A stretch of DNA of 64,000 nucleotides from CBDBLK01 sp965243145. GTDB taxonomy: Bacteria > Bdellovibrionota > Bacteriovoracia > Bacteriovoracales > Bacteriovoracaceae. Below, piece after piece: positions 10,001 through 17,856 of this stretch. The stretch spans positions 2,294,001-2,358,000 of the forward strand of contig CBDEUB010000002.1 in assembly GCA_965243145.1 (NCBI GenBank), given 5' to 3'. The notes under the pieces were generated by a model. It saw only the letters and a list, made by a program, of their open reading frames with translations, was not told the DNA's origin and searched no databases. Both the position numbers and the translations under genes were made by a program. Position 1 is the first letter of the stretch. Each line of letters begins with the position of its first letter.

Positions 10001-13000
10001 TTCTCAAAACTTTGCAACCTACAAGGTTTTGATTTCGCCTCCAAGCGGCGTAAGCATCGTCGCTTCTACGAAAAAAACCTCAACCCCCTCCATTCAAGTC
10101 ACAGGACTTGTAACGGGCGGACAGGCACAGCTTTTTTCCAATTCCTCTTGTTCCGCTTCCCTTTCTGGGAAAATATCGGTGACGAAAGAGACGCAAAATC
10201 TGGCAACAAATCCGCTTGCTTCGGGAACCCATTCCCTTTATGTCAAAGTTTGGGACTCCCAAGGCAATGTCTCTTCGTGTGCAATGGTTTACGCCAATTA
10301 TACCTATCTTTCCCCTCCGACAAAGATCAGTATCATTTCCAAAGGAAACATTCCCACCGTTGGCGTTTCGGGATTGTACGCTGGGGGCAAAGTCCAACTT
10401 TTTTCCGATGCCGCTTGCTCCACATCTCTTTCCCAAAAAGTATTGGTGGCGACGAAAACTCAAAATCTGGAGACGAACCCGCTTGTTTCTGGAACCCATA
10501 GCATTTATGCCAAAGCATGGGATGCTCAAGGAAATGATTCTCAATGTTCTACAATTCATGCAAGTTATGTTTATGTTCTCGCACCAACAGGCCTAAGTGT
10601 TGCTTCCTCTGACGGGAATACTCCCGCGATTAGCGTTTCGGGATTGCTTGCCGGAGGCCATGCCCAGCTTTTTTCCGACTCTGCCTGCTCAACATCTCTT
10701 TCCCAAAAAGTATCGGTGACAACGGCAACTCAAAATCTGGTGACGACTCCGCTTGCTTCGGGAACCCATTCCATTTACGCCAAATCCTGGGATGCTCAAG
10801 ATAACGATTCAATTTGTTCAACCGTTTACGCCAATTATACCTACCTTTCTGCTCCGACAAAGATCAGCATTGTTTCCAAAGGAAACACTCCCACCGTTGG
10901 CGTTTCGGGATTGTACATTGGAGGCAAAGTTCAACTTTTTTCCGATTCTGCTTGCTCAACGTCTCTTTCTCAAAAAGTATCAGTGGCGATGGCAACTCAA
11001 AATCTGGAGACGAACCCGCTTGTTTCTGGAACCTATAACATTTATGCCAAGGCATGGGATGCTCAAGGAAATAATTCCCAATGCTCTACGGCCCATGCAA
11101 GTTATGTTTATGTTTCCGCACCAACAAAAATAAGTGTTGCTTCCTCTGACGGAAATACTCCTATCATTAGCGTTTCGGGATTGACTACGGGAGGAAAAGT
11201 ACAGCTTTTCTCTGATGCCTCTTGCTCAATATCATTTTCTCAAAAAGTATCAGTGACAACGGAAACTCAAAACCTGGCCATCTCCCGAATGGGAACTTAT
11301 TCCGTTTACGCCAAATCCTGGGATGCTCAAGATAATGATTCATTTTGTTCAACCGTTTATGCAGCTTACAGTTATCAGGTTGCTACTCCGACAAAAATAA
11401 GCGTTGTTTCTTCTGATGGGAATACTCCTACTTTCAGTGTTTCAAGAGTGCTTGTCGGAGGCAAAGTCCAACTTTTTTCCGATGCCACTTGTTCAACATC
11501 TGTTTCTCAAAAGGCATCTGTGACAACCGCGACTCAAAATATTGTGGCCACACTTCCTGATTCAAAAACCTATTCCATTTACGCTAAAAATTTTGATTCC
11601 CAAGACAACGCTTCAAGTTGTTCGACTGTTTATGCAACTTACAGTTATCAACTTTCTGCACCGACAAAAGTCAGCATGGTTACAGGCCCAGTTCCCGTCG
11701 TTCAGGTTTCGGGACTTCATGTAGGAGGAAAAGTTCAACTCTTTTCCGACGATTCTTGTACAACGTCGATTTCTTCGCAAGAAACAGTGAGAGCAACAAT
11801 TCAAAATTTGGCCATGACAGGACTTTCCGATGGAAAACAATATTCTGTTTACGCCACATCTTGGGATGAGAAAAATAATGCTTCAGATTGTTCAACTTCT
11901 TATGTTATTTATACTTTTAAGAAAATGCCTTTGGGAAAAGGGCATTTAGCTCAAATCGGTAGTGCTGCTTTTCCACGTTATGATCGTCTTGGTACTACTG
12001 ACTGCGTCCTAACTTCTTCTGGCAACGTCAAGTGTTGGGGATATGGAGGGTATGGACAATTGGGAGATGGGAAAACTTATCATCAGCTTTATAGTACACG
12101 CTACCCCGTGGATGTGATTTCCAGCAAAGATAGCACCACTCTCCTTGGTAACATTGTGCAAATTACTTCGGGAGGTAGTCACACCTGTGCCCTGACTTCT
12201 TCTGGCAATGTCAAGTGTTGGGGAGAAGGAGATAGTGGACAATTGGGAAATGGAAAAATTTATACTCTATACGAAGGTACAAGCTATCCCGTTGATGTAA
12301 TTTCTAGAAATAGCGGCACTCCTCTTGGTAATATTGTGCAAATTAGTTCGAGAGGTAGTAAAACCTGTGCCCTGACTTCTTCTGGCAATGTCAAGTGTTG
12401 GGGAAGCGGGGGTGGGGGATTTTTGGGAGATGGAAAAGATACTGGTTCTCTTGAAAAAGGTTGGTTTTATAAGACAAGCTTCCCCGTAGATGTGATTTCC
12501 GGCAAAGGCAGCACCACTCCTCTTGCCAATGTTGTGCAAATTTTTGGTTCTTGTGCTCTAACCTCTTCCGGTAGAGTCAAATGTTGGGGAGGGAAAACAA
12601 ATTATCCCGTTGATGTTATTTCTAACGAAGGTAGTACCACTCCCCTTGGCAATATTGTGCAAATTTCTGGTTCTTGTGCTCTAACCTCTTCCGGTAGAGT
12701 CAAATGTTGGGGAAATGGACCGTTCGGACGATTGGGAGATGGAAAAGATATTGGTTCTCGTGAAAAAGGTTGGTATTATGCGAGCTACCCCGTAGATGTG
12801 ATTTCCGGCAAAGGCAGTACCACTCCCCTTGACAACATTGTGCAAATTAGTACAGGGACTTTACTCACTTGCGCCCTAACTTCTTCTGGCAATGTCAAGT
12901 GTTGGGGATATGGAGGGGCTGGACAATTGGGAGATGGAAAAGATGTTGGTTCTCGTGAAAAAGGTTGGTATTATGCGAACTACCCCGTAGATGTGATTTT

Positions 13001-13793
13001 CGGAAAAGACAGCACCACTCCCCTTGGCAACATTACGCAAATTAGCTCGGGGCATTACTCCATTTACGCCCTAACTTCTTCTGGCAAGGTCAAGTATTGG
13101 GGGTCTAAATATGGTTCCAATTCTGGTAAAAACTACCCCGTGGATGTGATTTCCGGCAAAGACAGCACTACGCCTTTAAACATAGGCAACTGGAAGCGGA
13201 CTTATACTTGTTACAACGACGGCACTTGTGAGTTTACGCCGGAGTCGTTGATTGCGCTGGAGTTGAAAAATCCCGCTCCGAGTGCTTCGGCTTATTCAAA
13301 TGCAACTCCAAATATTCGCCTTCATCATGTCGGAGCAAATCAAAGCGTGACCTTGCATCCCGATGCCAAATGTGCGGGTGCGGCCCTGACCAGTGGAACC
13401 GTGGCAGCATCGGCGACGGCCATTGATCTCACTACCGACGCACTTACGGCAAAAGAAAACAGCATATACGCCAAAGTGGGAACCATGTGCACCACCAATA
13501 AAATTCCCTACACCTATAGCGGCGGAACTTCGAGACTGGCCCTCACCACCACGGACACCAGCGACACCACGCCGAGTTTTTCGGTGAACTTACTGGCCGC
13601 CGATGATGAGATTTCTTTGCACAAAGAAAAAAATTGCAGCGATACCGCTTTAGCATCGGCAACTGCTACCCAAGCGAGTGAAAGTCTCACTGTCTCGGAC
13701 TTGGGCGACGACGGCACTTATACCATTTACCTCAAACAAAATTCTGTGTGTTATCCCGATGGGGTGAAATATGAATTGGACACTTCAGGATAG
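7011..13793 (+). CDS. Giant Ig-like/RCC1 repeat lipoprotein
   Basis: 2260 residues. The N-terminus (FKSTFLALFLGHILFSC) is a lipoprotein signal with Cys28 as the lipidated residue. About 15 divergent Ig-like modules of 85-95 residues follow (core pattern GGKAQLFSDSxCTxxxS...YAKxWDxQGNxSxCS), each with paired cysteines. At 11998-13110 there are seven RCC1-type blades (CALTSSGNVKCWGxGxxGQLGDGK; the last is degenerate, YALTSSGKVKYWG), enough for one complete seven-blade beta-propeller. Two short Cys-containing modules end the protein. Two adjacent Ig repeats are nearly identical at DNA level with a 282-bp period (9068-9582). Probably a surface-exposed adhesion or binding protein; ligand unknown. 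No clear Shine-Dalgarno before the ATG. Confidence 0.85.
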   Translation: MSQGQINRYYSFKSTFLALFLGHILFSCKPSVEELGNPPSGRQKEATYQKAISYQGVTFEVLDGESGSNGRPTVKIQGDFAPTADFASSGGDFLAIHGDSCQSRPVSDYKYYDANKRSLNFNLTVILSEYKQHLLKIGIHQDTAQGKRLLQCLDSAAIAYLYHPAAPASFSVLQASGHRAYATVEFTSFASGVVTHLQLFSDAECSQALSDKRTVSEYYAKPQISTRQLSLGDHKIYARVWGGEVASPCSTHFAQYRFKILPVANLSLTVGSSPSADATPTVRLSETLPRGQAQLFLDSTCQTSASAVKTTPTTAINMETQVLPTGAHKLYAKIWNQQGVASECSTSFLAYTVLGPTRTSGTPAASTTKTTTIQVTGTSTGGYAQLFGDAACTQALSAKKATTGGTTTLTSNTLTAGKHRLFVKLWDGNGVASCSQNFAAYEVLLEPVNSIVSQSGAAGANARPTFQVSPTVSGGKAQLFFDSSCTQAASAEVSTSGTTATISANSLAPGTVKIYARAKDSQGNVSACSRGFANYTLYSPIQSVVSQSGTRGANTTPTFQISPTVAGTKAQLFSDSSCTHAISSKISALGTATTITTNTLPLGAVKIYARIEDSQRYATSCSTSFAGYTVSPSAVNSIVSQSGSNGVDTTPSFSISPTVSGGKAQLFSNSGCTRAISGKIATSGTSSTVSTNTLPAGAISVYARVEDSQGNASACSTVSATYTVLLSTTVSLASLSGTEGVDTTPSFKVTPTIAGGRAQLFSDSTCTRAISGKIATSGSSATVSTNTLPAGAISVYARVEDSQGNASACSTVSATYTVLLSTTVSLASLSGTEGVDTTPSFKVTPTIAGGRAQLFSDASCTQSLSGQVSTSGTATTISTKVLSFGAKKVYAKIWDGKNNTSQCSPSSVNYTVLLSPPTSIISRSGSKNADATPSIEVSPTIQGGRVQLYSDSACTQSISSKVFTAGTAATATTNTLPWGANKIYAKIWDASSNVSPCSQNFATYKVLISPPSGVSIVASTKKTSTPSIQVTGLVTGGQAQLFSNSSCSASLSGKISVTKETQNLATNPLASGTHSLYVKVWDSQGNVSSCAMVYANYTYLSPPTKISIISKGNIPTVGVSGLYAGGKVQLFSDAACSTSLSQKVLVATKTQNLETNPLVSGTHSIYAKAWDAQGNDSQCSTIHASYVYVLAPTGLSVASSDGNTPAISVSGLLAGGHAQLFSDSACSTSLSQKVSVTTATQNLVTTPLASGTHSIYAKSWDAQDNDSICSTVYANYTYLSAPTKISIVSKGNTPTVGVSGLYIGGKVQLFSDSACSTSLSQKVSVAMATQNLETNPLVSGTYNIYAKAWDAQGNNSQCSTAHASYVYVSAPTKISVASSDGNTPIISVSGLTTGGKVQLFSDASCSISFSQKVSVTTETQNLAISRMGTYSVYAKSWDAQDNDSFCSTVYAAYSYQVATPTKISVVSSDGNTPTFSVSRVLVGGKVQLFSDATCSTSVSQKASVTTATQNIVATLPDSKTYSIYAKNFDSQDNASSCSTVYATYSYQLSAPTKVSMVTGPVPVVQVSGLHVGGKVQLFSDDSCTTSISSQETVRATIQNLAMTGLSDGKQYSVYATSWDEKNNASDCSTSYVIYTFKKMPLGKGHLAQIGSAAFPRYDRLGTTDCVLTSSGNVKCWGYGGYGQLGDGKTYHQLYSTRYPVDVISSKDSTTLLGNIVQITSGGSHTCALTSSGNVKCWGEGDSGQLGNGKIYTLYEGTSYPVDVISRNSGTPLGNIVQISSRGSKTCALTSSGNVKCWGSGGGGFLGDGKDTGSLEKGWFYKTSFPVDVISGKGSTTPLANVVQIFGSCALTSSGRVKCWGGKTNYPVDVISNEGSTTPLGNIVQISGSCALTSSGRVKCWGNGPFGRLGDGKDIGSREKGWYYASYPVDVISGKGSTTPLDNIVQISTGTLLTCALTSSGNVKCWGYGGAGQLGDGKDVGSREKGWYYANYPVDVIFGKDSTTPLGNITQISSGHYSIYALTSSGKVKYWGSKYGSNSGKNYPVDVISGKDSTTPLNIGNWKRTYTCYNDGTCEFTPESLIALELKNPAPSASAYSNATPNIRLHHVGANQSVTLHPDAKCAGAALTSGTVAASATAIDLTTDALTAKENSIYAKVGTMCTTNKIPYTYSGGTSRLALTTTDTSDTTPSFSVNLLAADDEISLHKEKNCSDTALASATATQASESLTVSDLGDDGTYTIYLKQNSVCYPDGVKYELDTSG
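9068..9582 (+). repeat. Near-identical 282-bp tandem repeat inside lipoprotein gene
   Basis: The block starting near 9068 recurs at about 9350-9355 with only a few differences and a 282-bp (94-codon) offset, for example TCTACAACTG at 9189 and 9471. It is much closer in sequence than the other Ig modules, so it is a recent in-frame duplication of one module. Confidence 0.85.
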
Positions 13794-13911
13794 AGGCCTG
13801 ATTATGCGCAAGGTCTGGATTTTGTTGGGCAATATGCCATGATGAAAAGAGAGGCAGTTTTTTCAAATTGAACTTGACTTGACTTTGCTGGTAATATTAA
13901 CTGAGGAGGCC

Positions 13912-14106
13912 ATGTTGACTGAATCTAAAAAATCCAAATTCCCAGAGAAAAATGAGCTTATTTTTACTAGAGCGGGCTTTGGTATAAAAACCATTTCCAA
14001 GGAAACCATCAGAAAAAATTTTGAGGCCATTAAGCAAATGGCCGCAGAGGCCAGGGCCGTAAGAGCAAAAAAGGCCTTGGAAAAGAAAAATCGGGACGAA
14101 GAATAA
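13912..14106 (+). CDS. Small basic protein
   Basis: 64 residues, highly charged (Lys/Glu), predicted helical C-terminus (AIKQMAAEARAVRAKKALEKK). GAGGAGG lies just upstream of ATG 13912; TTG 13915 has better spacing and is an alternative start. First gene of the AT-rich cassette. No family recognised. Confidence 0.5.
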   Translation: MLTESKKSKFPEKNELIFTRAGFGIKTISKETIRKNFEAIKQMAAEARAVRAKKALEKKNRDEE

Positions 14107-14158
14107 CGCACTGGCGCAAAAAAACTCAATTCCCCATTGGCAAAGAATCAGAGAATTT

Positions 14159-14875
14159 ATGAGAAGTGAAATTTTCTTTATTGGAGCGGCCGGATTTATT
14201 TTTCTGGCAGTTTATAACTTTCGCACCAAGAGAACCTATGTTGAAACCAACAGCAACAAATTTCTCATTTTTGTCTTTGTTTGGGGAATGTTGCCCTTTT
14301 CACTGGCCACGCTAATCAGAGAATTGGCCAAAACTTGCCCCCAAATTTTGCATTTTTTTCAAGTATGGGAAAACTTGATCTTTGTGGCCGATATTGCTCT
14401 TTATTCTCTGTGTTCCTCCCTTTTGGGATTTCTTTTGTCTTCACACTGTGTGCAAACGAGATGGCAGTCAATCAGGCAATGGTTGGGGAAAACGGAAAAC
14501 CATCCCCATACAAAGGGAATTGTTGGGCGAGACTTGTATAAATTCTCTATTAAAGGTGAATTATTGATTTTTACCTTGAAAAATTCAAAAGTTTATGTCG
14601 GATTTTTACTTTTTGCCGACTATATTGACGACCTCTCACCAGAACAAAAATCCATTAGAATCCTTCCTTTTAAAAGCGGAATCAGAAAACCAGACGGAAC
14701 CGTTGAATACAAAACCTATTACTTCCCAATAGATGAAGAAAATGTAGAATATAATGACAAGTTTATGGAACAACTCGAAAATATCCAGGAACTGGTTATT
14801 TTTCAGAGGGAAATTATATCCTATACCGTGTACAGCAAAGAACTCAACAGCTACTTCCAACACGACAATTTTTAA
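14159..14875 (+). CDS. Membrane protein, possibly DUF6338-like
   Basis: 238 residues. Two or three hydrophobic segments (residues about 5-20, 38-55 and 75-100) are followed by a soluble C-terminal domain with a beta-strand pattern (ELLIFTLKNSKVYVGFLLFADYIDD). The layout of an N-terminal membrane bundle plus a cytosolic SH3-like strand set recalls DUF6338 proteins of accessory regions. Six bases before the next gene, so one transcript with 14882-15331 and 15333-16304. Base composition is clearly AT-rich compared with flanking genes, suggesting transfer. Function unknown. Confidence 0.65.
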   Translation: MRSEIFFIGAAGFIFLAVYNFRTKRTYVETNSNKFLIFVFVWGMLPFSLATLIRELAKTCPQILHFFQVWENLIFVADIALYSLCSSLLGFLLSSHCVQTRWQSIRQWLGKTENHPHTKGIVGRDLYKFSIKGELLIFTLKNSKVYVGFLLFADYIDDLSPEQKSIRILPFKSGIRKPDGTVEYKTYYFPIDEENVEYNDKFMEQLENIQELVIFQREIISYTVYSKELNSYFQHDNF

Positions 14876-14881
14876 AGGCCC

Positions 14882-15331
14882 ATGACAACACCATTTCTTT
14901 TATCATTTTACCACCTTGGCTTAATTACTTTGGCCAGTTTTCTTTGCCTGAAAAAACAATACTTCGTCGAGTGCCTTCCACTGAATTTAATTTATGTTTT
15001 ATTTTTTGGTTTTTTAGGAGGGTGCACTTATTGCGTTCGAGGAATCTATGTTCAATATTGTGCAAAAAAAGAATGGGATAATCGTTGGATTTTATGGCAT
15101 ATCATTAGACCATTTGTTAGTGCTATAGCAGGAGGAATGAGTTTAGTTTTTGTTAAAGCTGGACTTTTAATTTTTAAGACAACAGAAGGCGATATAGATA
15201 GGCCTTACGCTATTTATGCTTTGGCCTTTGTCGCCGGATTAAATGTTGATAACTTTATGAAAAAAATTGAATCTATTTTTAATGAACTTTTAGGAATTAC
15301 GAAAAGCAACCTTGGAAAGGGGGATAAATAG
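14882..15331 (+). CDS. Four-helix membrane protein of accessory cassette
   Basis: 149 residues with about four transmembrane helices and a conserved-looking C-terminal ALAFVAGLNVDNFMKKIE motif. The final helix ends in a charged tail. One base separates its stop from the MBL hydrolase ATG, implying coupled translation. No named family recognised. The association with a second membrane protein and an MBL enzyme suggests a three-component system. Confidence 0.65.
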   Translation: MTTPFLLSFYHLGLITLASFLCLKKQYFVECLPLNLIYVLFFGFLGGCTYCVRGIYVQYCAKKEWDNRWILWHIIRPFVSAIAGGMSLVFVKAGLLIFKTTEGDIDRPYAIYALAFVAGLNVDNFMKKIESIFNELLGITKSNLGKGDK

Positions 15332-15332
15332 A

Positions 15333-16304
15333 ATGAGCTTAGTGAAGTCATTTTCTGTAGGTAATGGTGATATGTTTTATATTCAACACAATAGTGACAA
15401 TTTTACTATCATAGATTGCTGTATAGATGAATCTAATAAAAAAGAAATTTTTAAGGAGCTAAAGGAAAAAACGAATAAAAAAAGTATTATTCGCTTTATA
15501 TCTACTCATCCAGACCATGACCACATGAAAGGATTAAAAGAATTATTCTCTTGTATTTCAATTCCTAATTTTTACTGCGTTGAAAATCAAGCAACAAAAG
15601 AAGATTACACAGAGGATTTTGTAAAGTATTGTAAATTAAGAGATTCGGATGAGGCTTTTTATTTGAGTAAGAAATGTAAGCGCTATTGGATGAATCTTTC
15701 TGACAATGAAAGAGGATCATCAGGAATTAACATACTGTGGCCCATATTAAATAATCGTAAATACAAGCAAGCACTACTTGAAGCTAAAAATGGAAATAGC
15801 CCTAATAATATTTCTCCCATAATTCGATATTCGGTTGAGAATAGTGCAAGTTTTTTATGGTTGGGAGATTTGAAAAAAGATTTCATGGAAAGCATTGAGT
15901 CTGAACTTCATTTTGATCAAACAGATATTATCTTTGCCCCTCATCACGGAAGAAACAGTGGGAAAATCCCTTTGTCTTGGTTGAAAAAAATTAATCCTAA
16001 AGTTATCGTTATTGGTGAAGCCTCGTCAGAACATTTGCATTATTATCCTGGTTATAACACGATAAAACAAAACTCTGCTGGGGCAATTCTTTTTGATTGT
16101 GAAGCAGATGAAGTACATATTTATGTTAAAAGTTCCACATACGAAGAAGATGATTTTTTAGACAATAAATATATGTATGGCAAAGATGACCTATGTTATC
16201 TTGGAACTTTACAATTAAACCAAGAAAAAAAAATGCTAGCGCAATTGACCGCTGCTAGATGGGCATACCTCCATCGTTCCCGTCACAGCAACCTAGGCCA
16301 GTGA
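15333..16304 (+). CDS. ComEC-like metallo-beta-lactamase-fold hydrolase
   Basis: 323 residues from ATG 15333 (GGGGG upstream; an in-frame ATG at 15312 lies inside the previous gene). The metal site STHPDHDHMKG (His59, Asp61, His62, Asp63, His64) and a later APHHGRNSG are typical of the ComEC/Rec2-like branch of MBL hydrolases. There are no transmembrane helices, so this is the soluble hydrolase type found in accessory loci, possibly acting on a nucleotide or nucleic acid. The last ~20 residues (from about AARWAYLHRSRHS) appear to come from a junction: the stop lies within a sequence homologous to the 3' end of the giant lipoprotein gene, so the native C-terminus may have been replaced. Confidence 0.8.
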   Translation: MSLVKSFSVGNGDMFYIQHNSDNFTIIDCCIDESNKKEIFKELKEKTNKKSIIRFISTHPDHDHMKGLKELFSCISIPNFYCVENQATKEDYTEDFVKYCKLRDSDEAFYLSKKCKRYWMNLSDNERGSSGINILWPILNNRKYKQALLEAKNGNSPNNISPIIRYSVENSASFLWLGDLKKDFMESIESELHFDQTDIIFAPHHGRNSGKIPLSWLKKINPKVIVIGEASSEHLHYYPGYNTIKQNSAGAILFDCEADEVHIYVKSSTYEEDDFLDNKYMYGKDDLCYLGTLQLNQEKKMLAQLTAARWAYLHRSRHSNLGQ

Positions 16305-16416
16305 GAGTCTTACCGTCTCGGATTTGGGTGGGGATGGCACTTACACTATTTATCTCAAGCAAAATTCGGTTTGTTATCCCGATGGGGTGAAATACCAGTT
16401 GGACACTTCGGGGTAG
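16297..16416 (+). pseudogene. Duplicated 3' end of the giant lipoprotein gene
   Basis: A 39-codon frame plus TAG (ASESLTVSDLGGDGTYTIYL...DTSG) matches the last residues of the lipoprotein at 7011-13793 almost exactly. The nucleotide match continues about 35 bases past the stop (GAGGCCTGATTGTGCGCAAG versus the copy at 13794). Upstream it is cut off and fused out of frame to the MBL gene. It is a remnant, not a gene. Confidence 0.85.
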
Positions 16417-16471
16417 AGGCCTGATTGTGCGCAAGGTCTGGGTTTTGTTGGGTAAATTTTGGATAATGCGC

Positions 16472-16492
16472 TTGAAATCCTAATGATTTCAA
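16472..16492. promoter_or_regulatory. Palindromic operator candidate for the TA module
   Basis: TTGAAATC, five-base spacer CTAAT, GATTTCAA: perfect 8-bp arms, 70 bases before the antitoxin-like gene and just upstream of AT-rich promoter-like sequence. The position fits autoregulation by a toxin-antitoxin complex. Confidence 0.5.
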
Positions 16493-16561
16493 TAAGATAG
16501 ATTCGATATTTTCATGCTATTATTAACACCTCAAAAACTTTAATAGCAAGGGAGAAGAAAA

Positions 16562-16774
16562 ATGGCCTCAAGAGTAAAAAGAAGAAAAATTTCAGAAATT
16601 TATAAGGATATGGATGACATTAACAAAAGAAGGCCAACAGAGGAAGAACTTGACGAATTGGCCGAAGTTTTAAACGAAACTGATGATTGCTATGATGGAG
16701 AAACTTCTTCCTACGAAGAAGTGGCCGCGCATTACGCAACAGAAGCATTATCTTCATGCCAACAAACCGAATAG
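16562..16774 (+). CDS. Antitoxin-like partner of PIN protein
   Basis: 70 residues, N-terminus strongly basic (MASRVKRRKIS), remainder acidic and helical. GGGAGAAG lies upstream of the ATG. Its end overlaps the PIN gene by 19 bases, the typical arrangement of an antitoxin before its toxin. No classical AbrB or RHH signature is evident; the assignment rests on size, charge and overlap. Confidence 0.6.
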   Translation: MASRVKRRKISEIYKDMDDINKRRPTEEELDELAEVLNETDDCYDGETSSYEEVAAHYATEALSSCQQTE

Positions 16775-17577
16775 GCCTCAATAGTTTTTTAAAGAGCGTG
16801 GGCAACGGGCAGAGAATTGACCTCATTGTAGATTCCAATGTCATCATTGCCTATTTTGATGAAGTTCATGCAAATTTTGATTTGGTTAAGGAATTTTTGG
16901 ACAATCTCGACAATAAGGCCAATGTGACTTTTTATACGACAGTTACCACCAAGGCCGAATTTCTCGATTATCAAAGAAGACGCTTTTTAACAAACGGTAT
17001 TATCAGTTTGGTACAGGAGAATAGAGAAAAATTTAAGATTGCGAAAAATGCAACTGCAAAAATTCACGATATTCGCACCAGAAGAGATGGCCGTTTGAGA
17101 AGAGAAGAAAGCAAAAATAAAGAATTGGAAGATTTTAACTCCAATTTAAATTACTTTCGAGATGGAGAAATTAAAGAGATAAGAAAGGTCTTTAGGGCGC
17201 GCGACCTTGAAAATGAAATTGGTTGGACTTCAATTTGTAAAACTTTTCTCGGAAACAAACTTTCTGAACAAGAAAATTACCTTGATGAGTTCTGTAGTTA
17301 TCTCACTACGAGAGATCAAGATCAAAAAAGGAATCTTTTTATTGTTGAAGAAATAGATTGGAAAAAAGCAACTCAAATATCCACACAAACGGGCATAGGT
17401 TATTCAGATGCCATGATTTTAAATATGGCCCTGTCTACAAAAATTCCATATATCCTAACTCTCGATTCCGATATGATTTATGCAGGGGCCGTTTGTGCTC
17501 CCAATAAGATCATCATTTTACCAGATAACAAAATTAAAATGTTCAAAAAAATTTTGAAAAAGCTACCTCTGAAATAA
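16756..17577 (+). CDS. Large PIN-domain RNase toxin candidate
   Basis: 273 residues, about twice a VapC. The N-terminal VDSNVIIAYFDE (Asp26) and C-terminal YSDAMILNMALSTKIPYILTLDSDM match the acidic quartet regions of a PIN nuclease. Between them lies a charged helical insert of about 100 residues (KIHDIRTRRDGRLRREESKNKELE). It overlaps the small upstream gene, so the pair is likely a toxin-antitoxin module of an unusual, expanded PIN type. AT-rich like the neighbouring cassette. Confidence 0.75.
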   Translation: MPTNRIGLNSFLKSVGNGQRIDLIVDSNVIIAYFDEVHANFDLVKEFLDNLDNKANVTFYTTVTTKAEFLDYQRRRFLTNGIISLVQENREKFKIAKNATAKIHDIRTRRDGRLRREESKNKELEDFNSNLNYFRDGEIKEIRKVFRARDLENEIGWTSICKTFLGNKLSEQENYLDEFCSYLTTRDQDQKRNLFIVEEIDWKKATQISTQTGIGYSDAMILNMALSTKIPYILTLDSDMIYAGAVCAPNKIIILPDNKIKMFKKILKKLPLK

Positions 17578-17632
17578 TTTTGAGCGATAAAAAATGAGTA
17601 ACACAAAATCTAAATGTTTTATATGAGGAACT

Positions 17633-17794
17633 GATGCTACAGTTGGAGATGATGTGGACAAATCTTGCTATTCTAAAGAAAATTCCACCTCAGACACTGC
17701 CTTGGCCTATGTGATGGCCACTCAGATGTGTTTTGATTTTCTTTATGCGTCGCAGTCAAAGGCCCATTGGCACCTTTGGCCATCTGTTCCCTGA
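17633..17794 (+). pseudogene. Possible second remnant of lipoprotein C-terminal module
   Basis: Reading frame from 17633 to the TGA at 17792 gives DDVDKSCYSKENSTSDTALAYVMATQ in part. This resembles the module near 13600 of the giant lipoprotein (DDEISLHKEKNCSDTALAS, then ATQ). There is no start codon or ribosome site. It corresponds to the stretch just upstream of the piece kept at 16297-16416, so the two remnants may be halves of one copy split and reordered, or of two copies. Similarity is by eye and modest. Confidence 0.35.
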
Positions 17795-17856
17795 CAAAAA
17801 GGGGATTTTGCTCTACATTTCCAGGGCCAAACTCGAAAAGTGAAAAGCGGGGAAGA

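Noticed and set aside
7400..11900. Periodic DNA repeats that could be taken for a CRISPR or tandem array
   Set aside because: The period is 250-290 bp, in frame, and explained by Ig-like protein modules. No short direct repeats with unique spacers are seen anywhere in the window.
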